Of a stretch of 64,000 nucleotides of DNA, positions 18,869 through 31,479 are shown in pieces. Made by a program: the position numbers and the translations under genes. The notes under the pieces are model-generated. The model did no database searches, had not been told where the DNA came from, and saw only the letters and a program-made list of their open reading frames with translations. Location of the stretch: contig OU015665.1 of NCBI GenBank assembly GCA_907165275.2, positions 1,364,001 to 1,428,000 on the forward strand. Direction: 5' to 3'. How positions within the stretch are numbered: the stretch's first letter is position 1; every line of letters starts with the position of its first letter. The stretch comes from Zygaena filipendulae. Its lineage: Eukaryota > Arthropoda > Insecta > Lepidoptera > Zygaenidae.

Positions 18869-19477
18869 CAACCCAAAGGTACTAGGTATCTACAGTAGCA
18901 ACTTACGGTTGATCATCAATGTTTAGGGAGTAGGGACTCTTCGGAAGTCCTTCGTCAGGGAAAATTCACCCGTGGCGTTTAACTATTTTAATTTATTTAG
19001 GAAAAAATATATTTATAATTAATGTTTAATTACAACAATACCTACGTCATGTTCCAAAATAATTCCACATATTGAAAACAATTTACCTAAAAAATAACAT
19101 TTAAGAAATAAGAATTTTGAAGTTACGAAATCTATTCGTATTTTTGTCTGTGCTTGTAAAAAATCGAAGTTTCTACAGAGGTGTAGGTATCACGGGCGGT
19201 ATAACCTTACTCACTACCTAATTAGCATTATAAGATAGATCCGAATTTTATAATCTTTTGCGTCCATCTGATACGATAACGACTTCCTTAGAAAAAGTTA
19301 GAGCTACTTACCATAATCAGTTGTCACTCTTACGATCGTTATAAAAAAAAAAAGATAAGTACAAGTGAGCAGCCTTCTGAGCTTTTATTCAAAATTTAAA
19401 GGAAGTTTCTTAATTCGGAATTAATTTTTATTTGTATACCTACCTACATAAACAACAAGTAAGTATAATTCATTATT

Positions 19478-19797
19478 TAGGCTATTTGACTAAATTTTTC
19501 GTTTTTAGTCCGTCTTGTAGATTCGTAAAAAATATTAGACACTTATTTTTTCTTTTTTCACGTAAGCAAAAAATATCGGAGATACGTTGAGTCGAAACTT
19601 CGCGTGACGTCACAAGCAGGCGCAGTTTTTACATGCCTATGACGTTACGAGCCCCCACTCCTAAACTTTAACGCGCTTTATCCAGGTATATTTTCATTAA
19701 TTTGAAAAAGCAAAAAATACGTGTCCATTATTTTTTTATTGTCTAACTGACGGACTAAATAGAATTTAGAAAAAAAAAGTAGTCAAGTAGCCTATTG
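19478..19797. mobile_element. MITE with TGACGTCA, copy 2
   Basis: Outer ends TAGGCTATTTGACTAAA and AGTCAAGTAGCCTA are inverted. One intact TGACGTCAC near 19604; the second site has decayed to TGACGTTAC. Confidence 0.8.
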
Positions 19798-19990
19798 TTC
19801 TCTACGTTTTCACCGTCGTTAATTTCAGAGATCCCGCGGAGACAAAAATTACCATAATTATGATCTTTTCTGTACCTCTCACAGTGACAATCTATATGCA
19901 AAATTTCATGATGATCGGTTAAGTAGACACAGCGTGAAAGTGTAACAAACAAACAAAACACCCACATCCACATTTATAACATTAGGATGG
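19798..19990 (-). mobile_element. Helitron-like element, degraded
   Basis: TACGTTTTCACCGTCGTTAA, CCCGCGGAGAC, TTTCATGATGATCGGTTAAG and a right end TTTATAACATTAGGATGGA. Confidence 0.65.
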
Positions 19991-22900
19991 ATTTTTATTT
20001 TGTCCTCGTAACTGTCATCGTGTTTTTCTCACGAAGACAGCCGTTAATAAAAAGATCGTTCGTTTTAGCTATACTAATAAAATTGAAATATTATGTTTTG
20101 TCTAATGGATCTCGAAATAAATATTGTAGGGAAATACATTCAATGAGGTTCTTTGAAATTTACGATTTCCCGCTGAACATGTTTCAACAGCTGGTTCAGC
20201 TCAATATGATAGTTCATTCGGCGGATTTATGTTTAACTATTCGGTATAGGTAATGGCAGGGTTGCCAGTTGCCAGCTGTTATCATAAATTACCCGAGTCG
20301 ACCTGGTTTTGACCTTGTACTGCTTTCACAATACCTAAGCAATTTAGGAAAACTTAAATTTATGCTACTTCTATTATTAGCGAAAGAAATTCTTATTAAT
20401 ATAGGTGGTAAATGTTTTTGGTGCAATTGATGATTAATTTCAAGATAAAAATAAAGGAATTAGTTTATTATGTACTTGTCTGTGCCAGTAAAGGTTCCAC
20501 AAATAAATTCATCATTGTGCTCAAAGGAATTGAGTAATTTATCCAGTCGTCTGTAATTTTAGCGAATTATTAAAAATTCATTTTTTTTAACGTTTCCTGT
20601 GGACAGCCCTACAGACACACTGTAACGTAAAATAGTTCTGTGAGAGGCGAGAGCGCCCTCTGTTCCCCATCACTCCATCGCAGTTTGATTGGCGATTTAT
20701 GAGCGGCGCACGCGCAACGTTTTACGACGAGAGCCGGCCGTGAGCCGGCCGACACAAGTTTTATAGTTTAAGGAGACCTACTAAAAAAAATATTGAATTA
20801 GTAAAATTCTTATTCAAATATGGAATTATTAGGTATAGCTAGCTCCTAGCCCAAATTCATATCCTCTCAAATTCATATTCTTTGAATGTTCTTTGTATTG
20901 ATTGTTGAGATTCGACATATAAATTGACTTTGGATCGAGGGTTTATGATATTATTATGTTAATAAAAATAAAGAATATCAAAATTCAAAACCATGGTAAT
21001 TTCTGTAGGTTATCTTATGTGACCACGATCTTCAAATATGGTTACACTATTCTGTAGCACCCTGTGTAGCGCACTATTTTTTCTTTGTGACAGTTACCGA
21101 ATATCGAGTTTGAAAAAAAGTTAATAGTTTTTATGTAATAGGTTTCCCGATAGTATCAATTTAAAAAATCAGTCTTTACAGAGTTCCTAAAACCAAATCT
21201 TCATTATACTAACAATGCTACTAAGTCACAAGGATCCATTAATCGACTACGCTTATTTAAACTATTTTTATCTCGCCCGTTCAAAAAGAAGTCGCTCGCC
21301 TGGGGCGGCGAACGCTTCGAATGATGTAAATTATATCTTCCACTCGTAATCTAAATCGGCTAATGTAATAAAAGATATAAATAAAAAACCCAACTCAATC
21401 TTATATCGAGCGAGAAAAAAATTTGTGTCGGACCATTCATTTGAGTTATTTAGTTTTAGTCCTATTAAGCCCGAGGCGGTTGTCACAATGAATACGATAC
21501 ACACTATTGTGTGGATTTATAAACGTTTCATTAATATTGGAAAAGCAAATTAGGTAAGTAGATCAAACACTATTTTTTAGCAGTAGGCGTATTTTTTTAT
21601 ATCCAATAATTTTTTTGTCATATAGTTTCGAGTTATAGTTTTATCTTACGAACACCACCAAAAAGAATCTAAGCAAAGTTAAAAAACACCTCTTTATCAC
21701 CATGTTGGTTTTGCAGTATAAAGAAGGCTTTACACGGGTCTATTTTCGGCATGCGGCTAGTCGCTTCACAAATCGCCTCACCAAGCCGCCTATAGACAAG
21801 ACCTAGCCGAACCAAATTATTTCGTCGTTGTACCTATAATATAAAAATATACGCATATTTCCATACTTCCGTTTGTCGTTCGAGAGGTGAGGCGCTCTTC
21901 GTTTAATTAATAAGAGACTTGTCTGAAAAAAAAAATATCTTTCGGTGATTCGCCGACAAACAGTGCACAAGCACAACCGGTCCACGCGGCGGCGGAGCGG
22001 ACGCGGCCGCGGTCGGCGAGCCGCGACTAATTGATAATAATCGGCCGATGCCTCGTGACCGATCTCTGATAGTCTATAAAACACTCAACAACCCAACGTT
22101 TACTCACAATACTACCTCTATCACAAACGGCATAAAGCTGACTTTCCGCCAGCGAGATGACGAGGGAAAGTTCGAAAATCGCAGCGCCGATTCGACACAG
22201 CGCTTTTTGATTTAAAAAATGTAATGTATCGAGATTACAGTGAGGCTTCGTGTAATACCACTCGACGCTCAATAATTCTTAATAGAGGTAAATGACTCCA
22301 AAAACTATTTTTTTTTTAAATATCTTTCCATTCAATTCGTTTTGGATATCAAAGAGGCGTATTTACGAAACGATCTATTCGATAATTAAATCGACAGCGA
22401 AAATAACATATAAACATTATTTATAGGCCGAGTGTCCGTACTCGGTAGTTACACAAAGGAATTCGACAAAGCCGCTTGTTATTACGCGCAAAAATAAACA
22501 TATTACGAACAAAAAACTATAAAAATTTATGGAGGAGAAACTATAAAAACACATTATGAGCACACCAAATTCAAACACGTACCTGCCTACATGGCACGAA
22601 TTATGTAGAAAATATATGTATAAAAGTAACCGCATATCTTGGCATCCGTCCGTACGTTGCGCACTTAACACTTCATAAAACCAGTGTAAATTGTTCTGTC
22701 AACAGATTGTATGTCTGTCTACGTGTTAGCGCGACCTCGGCACCGCATACCGGCCGAGTCTGTTACAAGCTACCTATAACATGTCGTGTGAACTCACACG
22801 GCCACGGGTGGAATCAGGGCATTCTAAATTATCCTGGACCAACTTTGAATGCATAAGCGTTGAATGTTTCCGTAATAAGATTGACACGAAATCGTCTTTG

Positions 22901-23011
22901 GCAAAGACGGCCCGAGTAATCATAGAAACTTGAAAGAAAGTAAAAGAACACTTTTCATTCACGTTAAGTATTAGCATTCATTGTACGGTGCTATACTTTG
23001 CAAAATATTTT
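19991..23011. other. Intron block with GC-richer candidate regulatory patches
   Basis: No gene recognised. The patch at 20640-20760 contains AGCGCCCTCTG (20652-20662, CTCF-like half site) and a repeated GAGCCGGCCG. The patch at 21940-22030 is GC-rich (GGCGGCGGAGCGGACGCGGC). Reading frames here are short and featureless. Confidence 0.45.
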
Positions 23012-23160
23012 AGAATAGAATAGAATAGAGGTATATTTGGTACCAAAATTGAACACAAACTTAATTAAAGTAACTTTAAAACAAGGTACCAAAATGGCTG
23101 CCACTCAGCATGTGCCGTGGAATTAGTCCCACGACGCTGATTTTCAGTGGCGGCGATTTT
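23012..23160 (-). mobile_element. Retroposon 3' fragment with GAATA tail, copy 2
   Basis: Begins with about three GAATA units, then GAGGTATATTTGGTACC, GGTACCAAAATGGCTGCCAC and CACGACGCTGATTTTCAGTG. It shares these blocks with the copy next to the 54001-55550 satellite. Confidence 0.75.
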
Positions 23161-26100
23161 CTGGAACTGTTGGTAATCAGCTCGAAACGTCATTTCTACA
23201 CATACAAAATCACCATTGCGAAAATTATTGTCCCTTATACAGCAACATAAAACACAAATAAATCGGAATTCGTCTTTAAAAATTCCCTCCAAAAACTCCC
23301 TCCAAAAACCTTAAAAATTTTGTGGTCTTTTAAAATGTTGTGTAGCTTTTTGTGGACATAGAAGAAATTACTTCGACACATCAAATTAAAAAAAAAAAAA
23401 TTATCAAAGACCTAGATTATAGGTAGGTACCTATGGTAACTATACTCTATTAGAGCTACCTAAAAACAATATACACAATTTGAAAACGAATACAGGTATT
23501 TTATCAGCATCGTATCAATAATAATTAAATATTTAAATTATAAAAAATAATGTTGTAAAATGCATTAATTAAGCATGTGTTTTGTCCTTATTTAAATTTT
23601 TAATTCGTTATAGAGAGAAATTTAAACAAAGATAGCTGCCAATTAATGGGCAATTTGAATTTTTTAATGAAAGTTTTCAAGCAAATAAAAAAAGTAACCG
23701 ATTTTTTTAAGCGTTTGATTTTAAATACTATAGACTAGCTGTTATTCGATCTTACCCGTCTGGTGAGTTACTGAGTAAATTTTTTATATAAATATTCTAT
23801 CTATACAATAAATGCTTCTTACACTTCAACATATTATAACATAAGAGGGATTTTAATACGTTTTTTCCCAAAAACCCAAATCTGTAAAAGAAGTATCTAC
23901 CTAATCTATTTAAAAAAGCGAATTCCCGAACGTAGGTAAAACAAACAAAAATAAAGAACCATGTGATGATAAAACTCTCTTGTTGTTTATTGGGGCAAAG
24001 TTTTAAGTGAGGCGGAAACGACGCAGCGCGGCGCCAGCTGTTATCAGTTGATAACGCGTTAATTGGGCCGGCGCAGGCGCATCTCCGACCGACGACCGAC
24101 GACGCGAATGTATTATAATAAATGCATATTTTTACTTTTTAATTGATACCACCCGTGGAGTATTAATGTAAGTTTTATGAAGAATAATTGTTATAAAAAT
24201 AGAATTTTCTAATTAACTGGCGATAGCACTATTTACGTATTTTATATTGTCTGTGTCTGTGATTCACATAATATATAGCTATCTGACTTTTGATCCGTCA
24301 TTTAGTCATTCTAGTATCTGTAAAAAATACAAAAAAAATATTGTATTTTTAATTGTGTATTGCGGTGTAGGTTGTAGTCTAAATAGCACCATAAACAAGT
24401 TTCAAAATTGCAACCATACAACGATACAGTATTGTAACTTGACGCACTGGACTAATTAAAAGAACTATTGGGTCATAAAAGGCTTTAAAGAGTGGGTAAC
24501 TATATTATATACCGACTGTAGAAGTCTCATCAGCTTAGTTCGTATAGGTAGGTAGAATTAACATACCTACGCATGTACAAAAAAACCAACAATACCGAGT
24601 GTTTGCGTTGAAATATAATTATTTGTACGGTAACTGACTAAAACCCGAACCAAATATTTCTCTAAAATTGCGACGAGAAACCTCGACTTATGCGTATTTG
24701 CTGACCTTAACGACTCTTTGGCCAACAAGCTTAATATTGGTTTTAAATATTAGAGTAGATATGTACACAGATATGAGCTGCAAGTAAGTACATAGGTATA
24801 CATCTATTTACCAATATTTGCAAACCTCTAGGTTTTTAAAATTTATACCTACGCAATTGAATTTTTCGGTACCTAATATTTAAATATTTATCACATACTG
24901 ACTTCCGTCCAAAACATGGTCTATTCGAAATATAAATTCTCATTTTCTACGGCATGCGAATGTCCACCATTCAATGGAACCAGCAAAGCATGCTACCTCT
25001 TTGGATGTGTAATTGACAAGTGAACGAGGGAGCGCTGTCGTGCGCGAGATAAACAGTTTTTAATGGTAATTTATATACGTGTGCGCACGTCGCAATGAGC
25101 ATCTGTAAAAGGGACCCACTGAATTAAATGCACGCCAATATATTAACATACACTTGAGTGGTCATGTTTTATTTCATTAAAGTTATCGGCAGACCTTTGA
25201 TGTTTTTAATGCGTGTATATTTAGCAAAGGTCCTACCTATATGCTTAAAAAAAAAACTTACTTATTGAGATTTAAAATAGTTACTTCACGAGAATTAAAA
25301 ACTAATAATATAATAGTACAAAATAGCATAGTCATCCGGTAACAAAAAGAGAGACAGACGTAATTCAAAAGCGCGTTGTATAAAAGAGACGGAGTGGCTA
25401 TTGTAATAGCCCTGGAAGCCTCGCGGGTGGGAGGCGTGAGGAATGCTGCCCAATTAGATAGAGATTCCGGGTTAGCCTGTATGTTTCGTTTTTCTATCTA
25501 AATGCTAGCTAGCTAAAATTGGTTTATATTATTTTATGATAGACATTGGAAATAACAGAGAGCCAGTGAATTCTTTTCCCGTGACTATCTCGCAAATATT
25601 GTGGAGGGTAGGTAATCCGAGGAACTACAGAAGCGATTCAAAAGTTCTTTGACTGATTTCATGATTGTATTGATCGATTCGACACGTATCCTCGAGTACT
25701 TTAATTCGGGAACAAAGAGTTGCCGAGGGAGATCCGAAATACACACGGATGGGACCTCGACAAACACGAGTTTTTATTTTTTTATTTATTTAAAGTTATT
25801 ACAAATATACTTATAGACAACAGCCAACCAAAAATCACGAATAGTTGTCCGGAATGCGAAGATAAGTTCGTTTAGAATCAAAGAGAAGTAAGAATGAGTA
25901 GAAAGCTAATAAGAAACATTATAACAGGTAGGACTCGATCGTGCTCAGCTGTTCAGTTTGGTGTGTAGTCAGAACTTACGAGTAATGAAAATCTTGGAAT
26001 AAGACCTAACTGACACTTATTCCTGACACATAAAGTTCCCAAGGGAACTCCGTGAAGTATAACATTTTACGCAATTTAAGTTTTGAAGAAAACTTTTCTT

Positions 26101-26867
26101 TAGTTCGAATAAAGGGTAACCGAATGCTTTGGAGGAAGTGTGACAGCTATCAGTTTCCGGTCTGTGTAATGGCGGCAACTTTAAAATTAATGAAGAAGTT
26201 TTGCTCTAACCGCATGTAAAGTAAAACGCGCTGAAATTATATTAAAATATTTTCACAATCAGGCATTGATACACCACACTAGTAGTAAATCAATGCAATT
26301 AGGTAACAGAAGAAAGAAAAAGACATTTCTAACTAATTCTTTCTACATGTATTTTAAATTTATGTCGAAAGTTTGATACGAAATTTTATCGCAATATTCG
26401 CTACATACTACTTATTTTAATAAAATTTAAAATAATTTAGGAGTCTTGTTATTGCATAAACACAATCTGAGATCATAAACCGCCAATTAGCGAATGAAAA
26501 ATCGAGATATTAGAAATTGAATGTCTTATATAGCGAGAGTATTAATTGTGGCCATAATATAAATACTGCAATTAAGACGGAATAATTGCAACGTTTTTAA
26601 TATGTTTAGTCTTAAAATTAAAATATTACCAAAAAATATAATTAATAAACGAATTGAAATTCACAGAAAAAGACATCAAAAATCCACTTGATGTACATAT
26701 TAGGTAATTAGAGAATATAATAGGTACCTAATCGATGTAGAGGCAGAAGATTTCTGTCTCTGTTGATGATAATCCTTAGCATTATAGCTATGTAAATGTG
26801 AATCTAGTTTATTTTTTTGTATGTCACGCTACCTATATACCTACTCTAAACTTAAAATTTTACCTAC
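23161..26867. other. Intron block, no gene seen
   Basis: AT-rich. A GC-rich island at about 24005-24110 is listed separately. Short frames (e.g. 25585-25767 on -) show no domain. Confidence 0.45.
24005..24110. promoter_or_regulatory. Candidate intronic enhancer patch with GATA palindrome
   Basis: A GC-rich island in AT-rich intron. It contains CAGCTG (E-box) directly followed by GTTATCAGTTGATAAC, two inverted GATA sites with a 2-bp spacer, then GGGCCGGCGCAGGCGC. Function is inferred from composition and motifs only. Confidence 0.25.
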
Positions 26868-26945
26868 ACGTCAGGGATGAGAAAAAGAAGGACATAGAGG
26901 GTACTTTTTATAGCAGAATTCCTGCAAGAACTCCGTAATACAACT
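26868..26945 (+). mobile_element. Helitron-like fragment
   Basis: Contains GAAGGACATAGAGGGTACTT and GAATTCCTGCAAGAACTCCG; ends missing. Confidence 0.55.
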
Positions 26946-27067
26946 AGTACGGAGGGAGGGTAGATTGTTGTTTGTTTTCATATTTTATTTTATTTTATTT
27001 TTATTCTAGGTAATACAAGTTTTTAAGTCAATACTACTAACAACATATTATGGAGAACATCTGAAAT

Positions 27068-27499
27068 ATAGTATATTTCATTATAAGTGCGGAAAGGCTG
27101 TCATTGCAAAGAGTTCCGACATATGTCTACCCGAGCCGAGGCGCAGCCGAAGGTGAGGGTTGACAGTCGGAACTCTTTGCAATGACGGTTCCGCACGTGT
27201 ACTGAACAACTATTTTTAATACAGTTGCGAAAAAATTAAGCAATTTAATAAAATATCAAAAACACAATAAACTCAACTAAGTTCCAACTGTGATCAAGAG
27301 ATGGCGCTAGTCGTATTACTTACGTTTCGCAATGCAAAAAGTGTGTCAAAGTCGTGTCGCCATTTTTGACAGTTGGCAAAGAGAACGCACGAGTTCGGGA
27401 AAGGTAAACAAAAAGCTCGAGTATGTAATAGCCCACATCCCGAACGCTATACGTCCCTGCAATACGCCACTTTTTGAGCAACTGTATTAAAAAATACAT
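27068..27499. mobile_element. Composite foldback element, copy 1
   Basis: Nearly identical to 36967-37409. It contains two nested inverted repeats. One is TGCAAAGAGTTCCGAC / GTCGGAACTCTTTGCA (about 27108-27182). The other is TTTTTAATACAGTTGC / GCAACTGTATTAAAAA (about 27213-27493). It lacks about 14 bases present in the other copy and carries AGATGGCGCTA at 27299-27309. Confidence 0.75.
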
Positions 27500-27677
27500 T
27501 CTTATTCTTAAAAAAAAAAAATAAACGTGGGTAAAAACGCGGGGAATAGTTAGTATGTTTATAAATATCCAATAGATATTATTTCGTAAACTCATTTTTG
27601 GAATGTATCGTGGGCATTCGCTAAACGATTAGCACATTTAGGTATCGATTCGTGAAATCGAAATATATATGCCGGCT
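27500..27677. other. Intron spacer
   Basis: A degenerate Helitron-like 3' end (AACGCGGGGAATAGTTAGT) is visible near 27535. Confidence 0.4.
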
Positions 27678-27881
27678 TTATTTCTTATTTCGCGCATATG
27701 CGGGCCCGGGTCGATGCACCGCACGATGCGATGCAATAAATCCGAACGGTGATAGAGGAGCGGCGCGCGCGCATCGTGCGGTAATCGTGCGCCTTTGATC
27801 TCGCCGCGGCCTCGTGAACGATCGCTCTACCGCCGCCCCCTCCACACCGTTCGCGATCACATTATATACGGGGGTTGTCAC
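27678..27881. promoter_or_regulatory. GC-rich intronic island with TCF-like site
   Basis: About 200 bases of GC-rich unique-looking sequence (GCGGGCCCGGGTCGATGCACC; GATCTCGCCGCGGCCTCG). CCTTTGATC at 27792-27800 equals the preferred TCF/Pangolin site, and GCCGCC-type words lie within 50 bases. An open frame on - across it is more likely a by-product of composition. Candidate enhancer, by inference. Confidence 0.3.
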
Positions 27882-28016
27882 TTGAGTAGGGTACCATTGC
27901 CATTTGCCATACTTGATTATTTATGAATCAGTTTTTAATTTTTAAAACTTTTAAGGGTAACTATCAGAAATAATTTGTATCAGTACTCTATTAAAAATAT
28001 AAATTATTGTTGTAAA

Positions 28017-28310
28017 CTAGCTGTGCCCCGCGGTTTCACCTACGTTAATATCAAAGATCCCGGGGGAATTTCGGGATCAAAAGTAGTCTAAATCACTCCT
28101 TATAACATCAGCTATCTGTCAGTGAAAGTTCCGTTAAAATCGGTCCAGCCGTTTCAGAGATTAGCCGGAACAAACAGACATAGACAGACAGAGAAACAAT
28201 TTTCAAAATTGATTTTATGATGTATATACTTTCGCATGCATTTAGTGAAAAGTTGTTAATTTGAAATTACAAACAGACACTCAATTTTATTTATGTCTAG
28301 ATTAATACAG
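28017..28310 (-). mobile_element. Helitron-like element, longer subtype
   Basis: CTAGCTGTGCCCCGCGGTTT start. Its right part (CCGGAACAAACAGACA, CATTTAGTGAAAAGTTGTTA) is shared with the copy at 57654-57968, defining a subtype. Confidence 0.75.
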
Positions 28311-28609
28311 TATTCATTATAATGAAACCAGAAAGAAGCTCTTCTCCTCTAAGCTGTTGGTCAAAAATAATTTCAATATTGCCTACATTTTCATTGCGCC
28401 AGAGACAGAGCACCGTGAACGTCGGCAACCCTGGACGCGACTAACTACGACTTTATTACACGCAGTAATTGCGATTGTTAACCGAGCAATCAAAATGCAA
28501 TCAAACTGAGTTTTATAACAGACGACTTGCAGAGAAAAATACGACTTGCATCTTCGAAATGAGTACAAGAAGAGAGGATTATTGCTTTTTAATGACAAAT
28601 CGTACGTAA

Positions 28610-28794
28610 TCCTACTAATATTATAAAAGTGTGGATGTTTGTTACTCAATCACGCAAAAACGGCAGAACGGATTTGAATGAAATTTGGCATGCACGTTGC
28701 CAGGGGTACAGAGAAGGACATAGGGTACTTTTTATTCCGGAATTCCCACGGGAACTCCGAAATTACCGCGGGTGAAACCGCGGGGCACAGCTAG
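28610..28794 (+). mobile_element. Helitron-like element, complete reference copy
   Basis: Starts TCCTACTAATATTATAAAAG after A and ends CCGCGGGTGAAACCGCGGGG, then CACAGCTAG before T. The CCGCGG...CCGCGG stem-loop a few bases before CTAG, the TC start, the A|T insertion site and the lack of terminal inverted repeats are Helitron hallmarks. 185 bases, no coding capacity. Confidence 0.85.
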
Positions 28795-29451
28795 TATTAA
28801 ATAAAAATGTGAAAGTTTGGATATTTATAAATATATCTATAATTTCTTTGATATTTTCTGGAAGATACCTAAGTTAAGATAGTAAGTTTACCTATAACTT
28901 ACAAAAAATAGCAAGACCCTAATCGAGCGGGACGAATTGACTAACGAGTCAACTAAATCTTGTATCTGCGCCTGCAATTAATTTGACTAAATTGTGAAAA
29001 AAAATTATCTTTACATTTAAAAAAAAAAAATTAATTATTCTGATGTAAAGATAAATTTTAATTAATATTAAGCTTTATTAGGCGATATATTATAATTTTG
29101 GCACGTTTCCTCACTCATAATAGGTATAATAATATTAGTTTAACCCATAAATAAAGGTCGGACGGAAATATAAAACGTAGAGACGCGATATTATACTCGT
29201 AGAAAACGGTGTTTACAATTTTTTATTTAAAAGAATCAAAATAAAATGTTATATTCAATAATGTTATGCGTTGGCTCACTTGTAGAGCACAAATCAAATT
29301 GTAGAGAAATTTTCGTGGTAAGCATCAATCGTTCGATGAAAGGTCATGTCGTAAGATAAAAATAACCGTGGGAAAAACTTGTATAGGTATAGTAGATACG
29401 TAGGTATGTTCTGTAACAAGATTCCTTTACCTACACTAATTTAACTAAATT

Positions 29452-29515
29452 TATCTTAATTAAGTAATCAATAAAACGACTCTGAGTAGGTAAGTACGGC
29501 CGATAGTTTCTGAAA
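29452..29515. mobile_element. MITE remnant (CAGAGTCG family)
   Basis: TTAAGTAATCAATAAAACGA and CTCTGAGT match one end of the element at 7879-8121, interrupted by a short insertion before CGGCCGATAG. Confidence 0.55.
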
Positions 29516-29889
29516 CTATTAAGGCAATTCTAAAAAAAATACTTTCACTGAGAGGAAGATCCTGATAGAAGGAGTTCTCGAGGAATAATTGCACAAATAT
29601 CGTACGTCTAGCAGCTAGCTAGTGGTTATAGCGAATCTGACTGGAGCTAGTGAACTTCTCTTTGAAAACAATTATAAATAGCAACAAAAGTTTGCAAATG
29701 CAATTTAACACGAGCACTCTTTTTGAAGATAAATAGAGAACTAGAGGTAGATTGAAGCTAAACAAAAAAAAAAATTGAGCAAACTTTGTAAGACTCGATA
29801 ACGTGCATTCAAAAAAATGACATGAAAGTGATCAGTACCTAGTATGTATACAAAAGTAAAAAGGGGAAACGTGACGGACTCGCAGTAAT

Positions 29890-29952
29890 ATGAGTCTTAA
29901 ACAAGGTCCGCCCGCGGCGCCGACAGCCGCCGAGGACTTACCGGCCATGGAG
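29890..29952 (+). CDS. Candidate first coding exon of an unrecognised nested gene
   Basis: ATG opens 21 codons (MSLKQGPPAA ... LPAME) in a GC-rich patch inside the AT-rich intron, and the frame runs exactly in phase 0 into a strong donor GTAAGA at 29953. If not spliced, it stays open for 16 more codons to a stop. I do not recognise the peptide and found no convincing next exon, so the call rests on composition and the donor alone. The patch could equally be an enhancer. Confidence 0.2.
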
Positions 29953-30324
29953 GTAAGATATAATTCTGTGGCACCGACCGACGAACAAATCGCTCTTCCC
30001 TAATTACAGCAGGTAGGCGAGGCGGCCGCACAAAGTGTTTTAAAGGTATCGAACAAAAAAAGTGTTAATGTTATTCAGAAACAGGTCTGGCAACAGCATA
30101 TCCGAGGTCAGCGATGTAACGCACAATATTATTCGTGTGATATTAATCTTACACAAGGAAGAAACCGTGGTTTTTGGAACTCCGTTAACAACTGTAAAAG
30201 TACCCTATGGTCGGAAATAGTGAAAATCCGCGTAACTGCATTGCATAAAACCGCGTATGTGTCAACTGTAGTCAATTTATACCGTACCCACCGTACCGTA
30301 CCGCCTTAATAAATATCATAAAAT

Positions 30325-30440
30325 AGTACATTGTTATCCTAGGGGTGAAAGTAACTTATTTAGTCCCGAGACGGGGTTTGGCGCCCGAGCGTAGATCGAG
30401 GGACTAAATAAGTCTTTCTCACGAGGATAACACTGTGCTT
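30325..30440. repeat. Imperfect palindrome, hairpin element
   Basis: ACTTATTTAGTCCC / GGGACTAAATAAGT are perfect inverted copies, and TGTTATCCT / AGGATAACA extend the pairing outward. The loop is GC-rich (GACGGGGTTTGGCGCCCGAG). Confidence 0.75.
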
Positions 30441-31479
30441 TTCATTACAAATGCAAGGAAAGTCAAATATAAATAGGAATTAGCTAAAGAAAAAATGAGT
30501 GAATTTTATTTTAATTAATACCTACTTAAACTTTACGTTATTTCAATTTTACATCGCGCTGGCTGTATAGAAAGTTGGAACATGGTTCAATAGAAATGTG
30601 AAAATAGACCTAGTTTTTTTTTAATAATTTGACAGTTGTCTGTTGAAAGCGATTCTCCCTGGGGCTGAAAAGGGTTACTTTCAACCCGCTTCTCAGGCAA
30701 CTTCAGACCTACTTTCCGAGTATGAGTAATGAAAAATATAAAGTTTTAACCTTATCCTGTAAACTTATCTGTAGTGCAAATACGCGCGACACCTGTAGTA
30801 GATTTGCGGTTTTACACTATCCCCGAAGCTATGTCACTCTAGCAAGGATATTGTTATGTGGCTTACTATTACAGAATTTTTAGAAAAAAATCAGTAGTTC
30901 AAGAGCATCCAAAGTTGTATTCAAGTATTTATTGCTTACTATCTAAGTATAACGACGACATAGGGTCTTAGATAATATTGTAAACTTTACCTCTTTTATA
31001 ATAGGTAATAGCATAAATTATACGTGTGCTTCATTGAATCGGTCTAATGTAGTGGTTTTGGTATACAAACGAAGATTTGCAAACATTTTAGAACATACGA
31101 GTACGTGAAGATATTGATAAATTTTATGAATGGAAGCAAAGCGTAACGTAACTAGTCTTTTATGTACTTATTCCTAATTGTAAAAAACAACAATAAGCTC
31201 AAAGATATAACTTCTATGTGGGGCGTCAAAAACTTTCATCCATGCATGAAACAGCCGGCCTGTTATTATGCTCTCGTATTATCCCTGGATACCTGCGCTA
31301 ATGATAGGGTGCCTCTTCAAAGAATACGGCGACGAAAACTTCTCAATAACACTACAATGGTTCTTAAGTCTCTGGAGACACCGCAGAAAAAAAAAACAAG
31401 AAGCAATTTTGTCAAAACCATTGTCAAACGAGCCGAAAGAAAGGAGAAATTGCTTATCGTGGTCCAGTTAGTTGTTTGA

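Larger units (their letters stand above)
29516..31479. other. Intron block, mostly without recognisable features
   Basis: Contains a candidate exon (29890-29952) and a palindromic segment (30325-30440). A frame at about 31252-31471 on + (MLSYYPWIPALMIGCLFKEY) is protein-like but not recognised. Confidence 0.4.
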
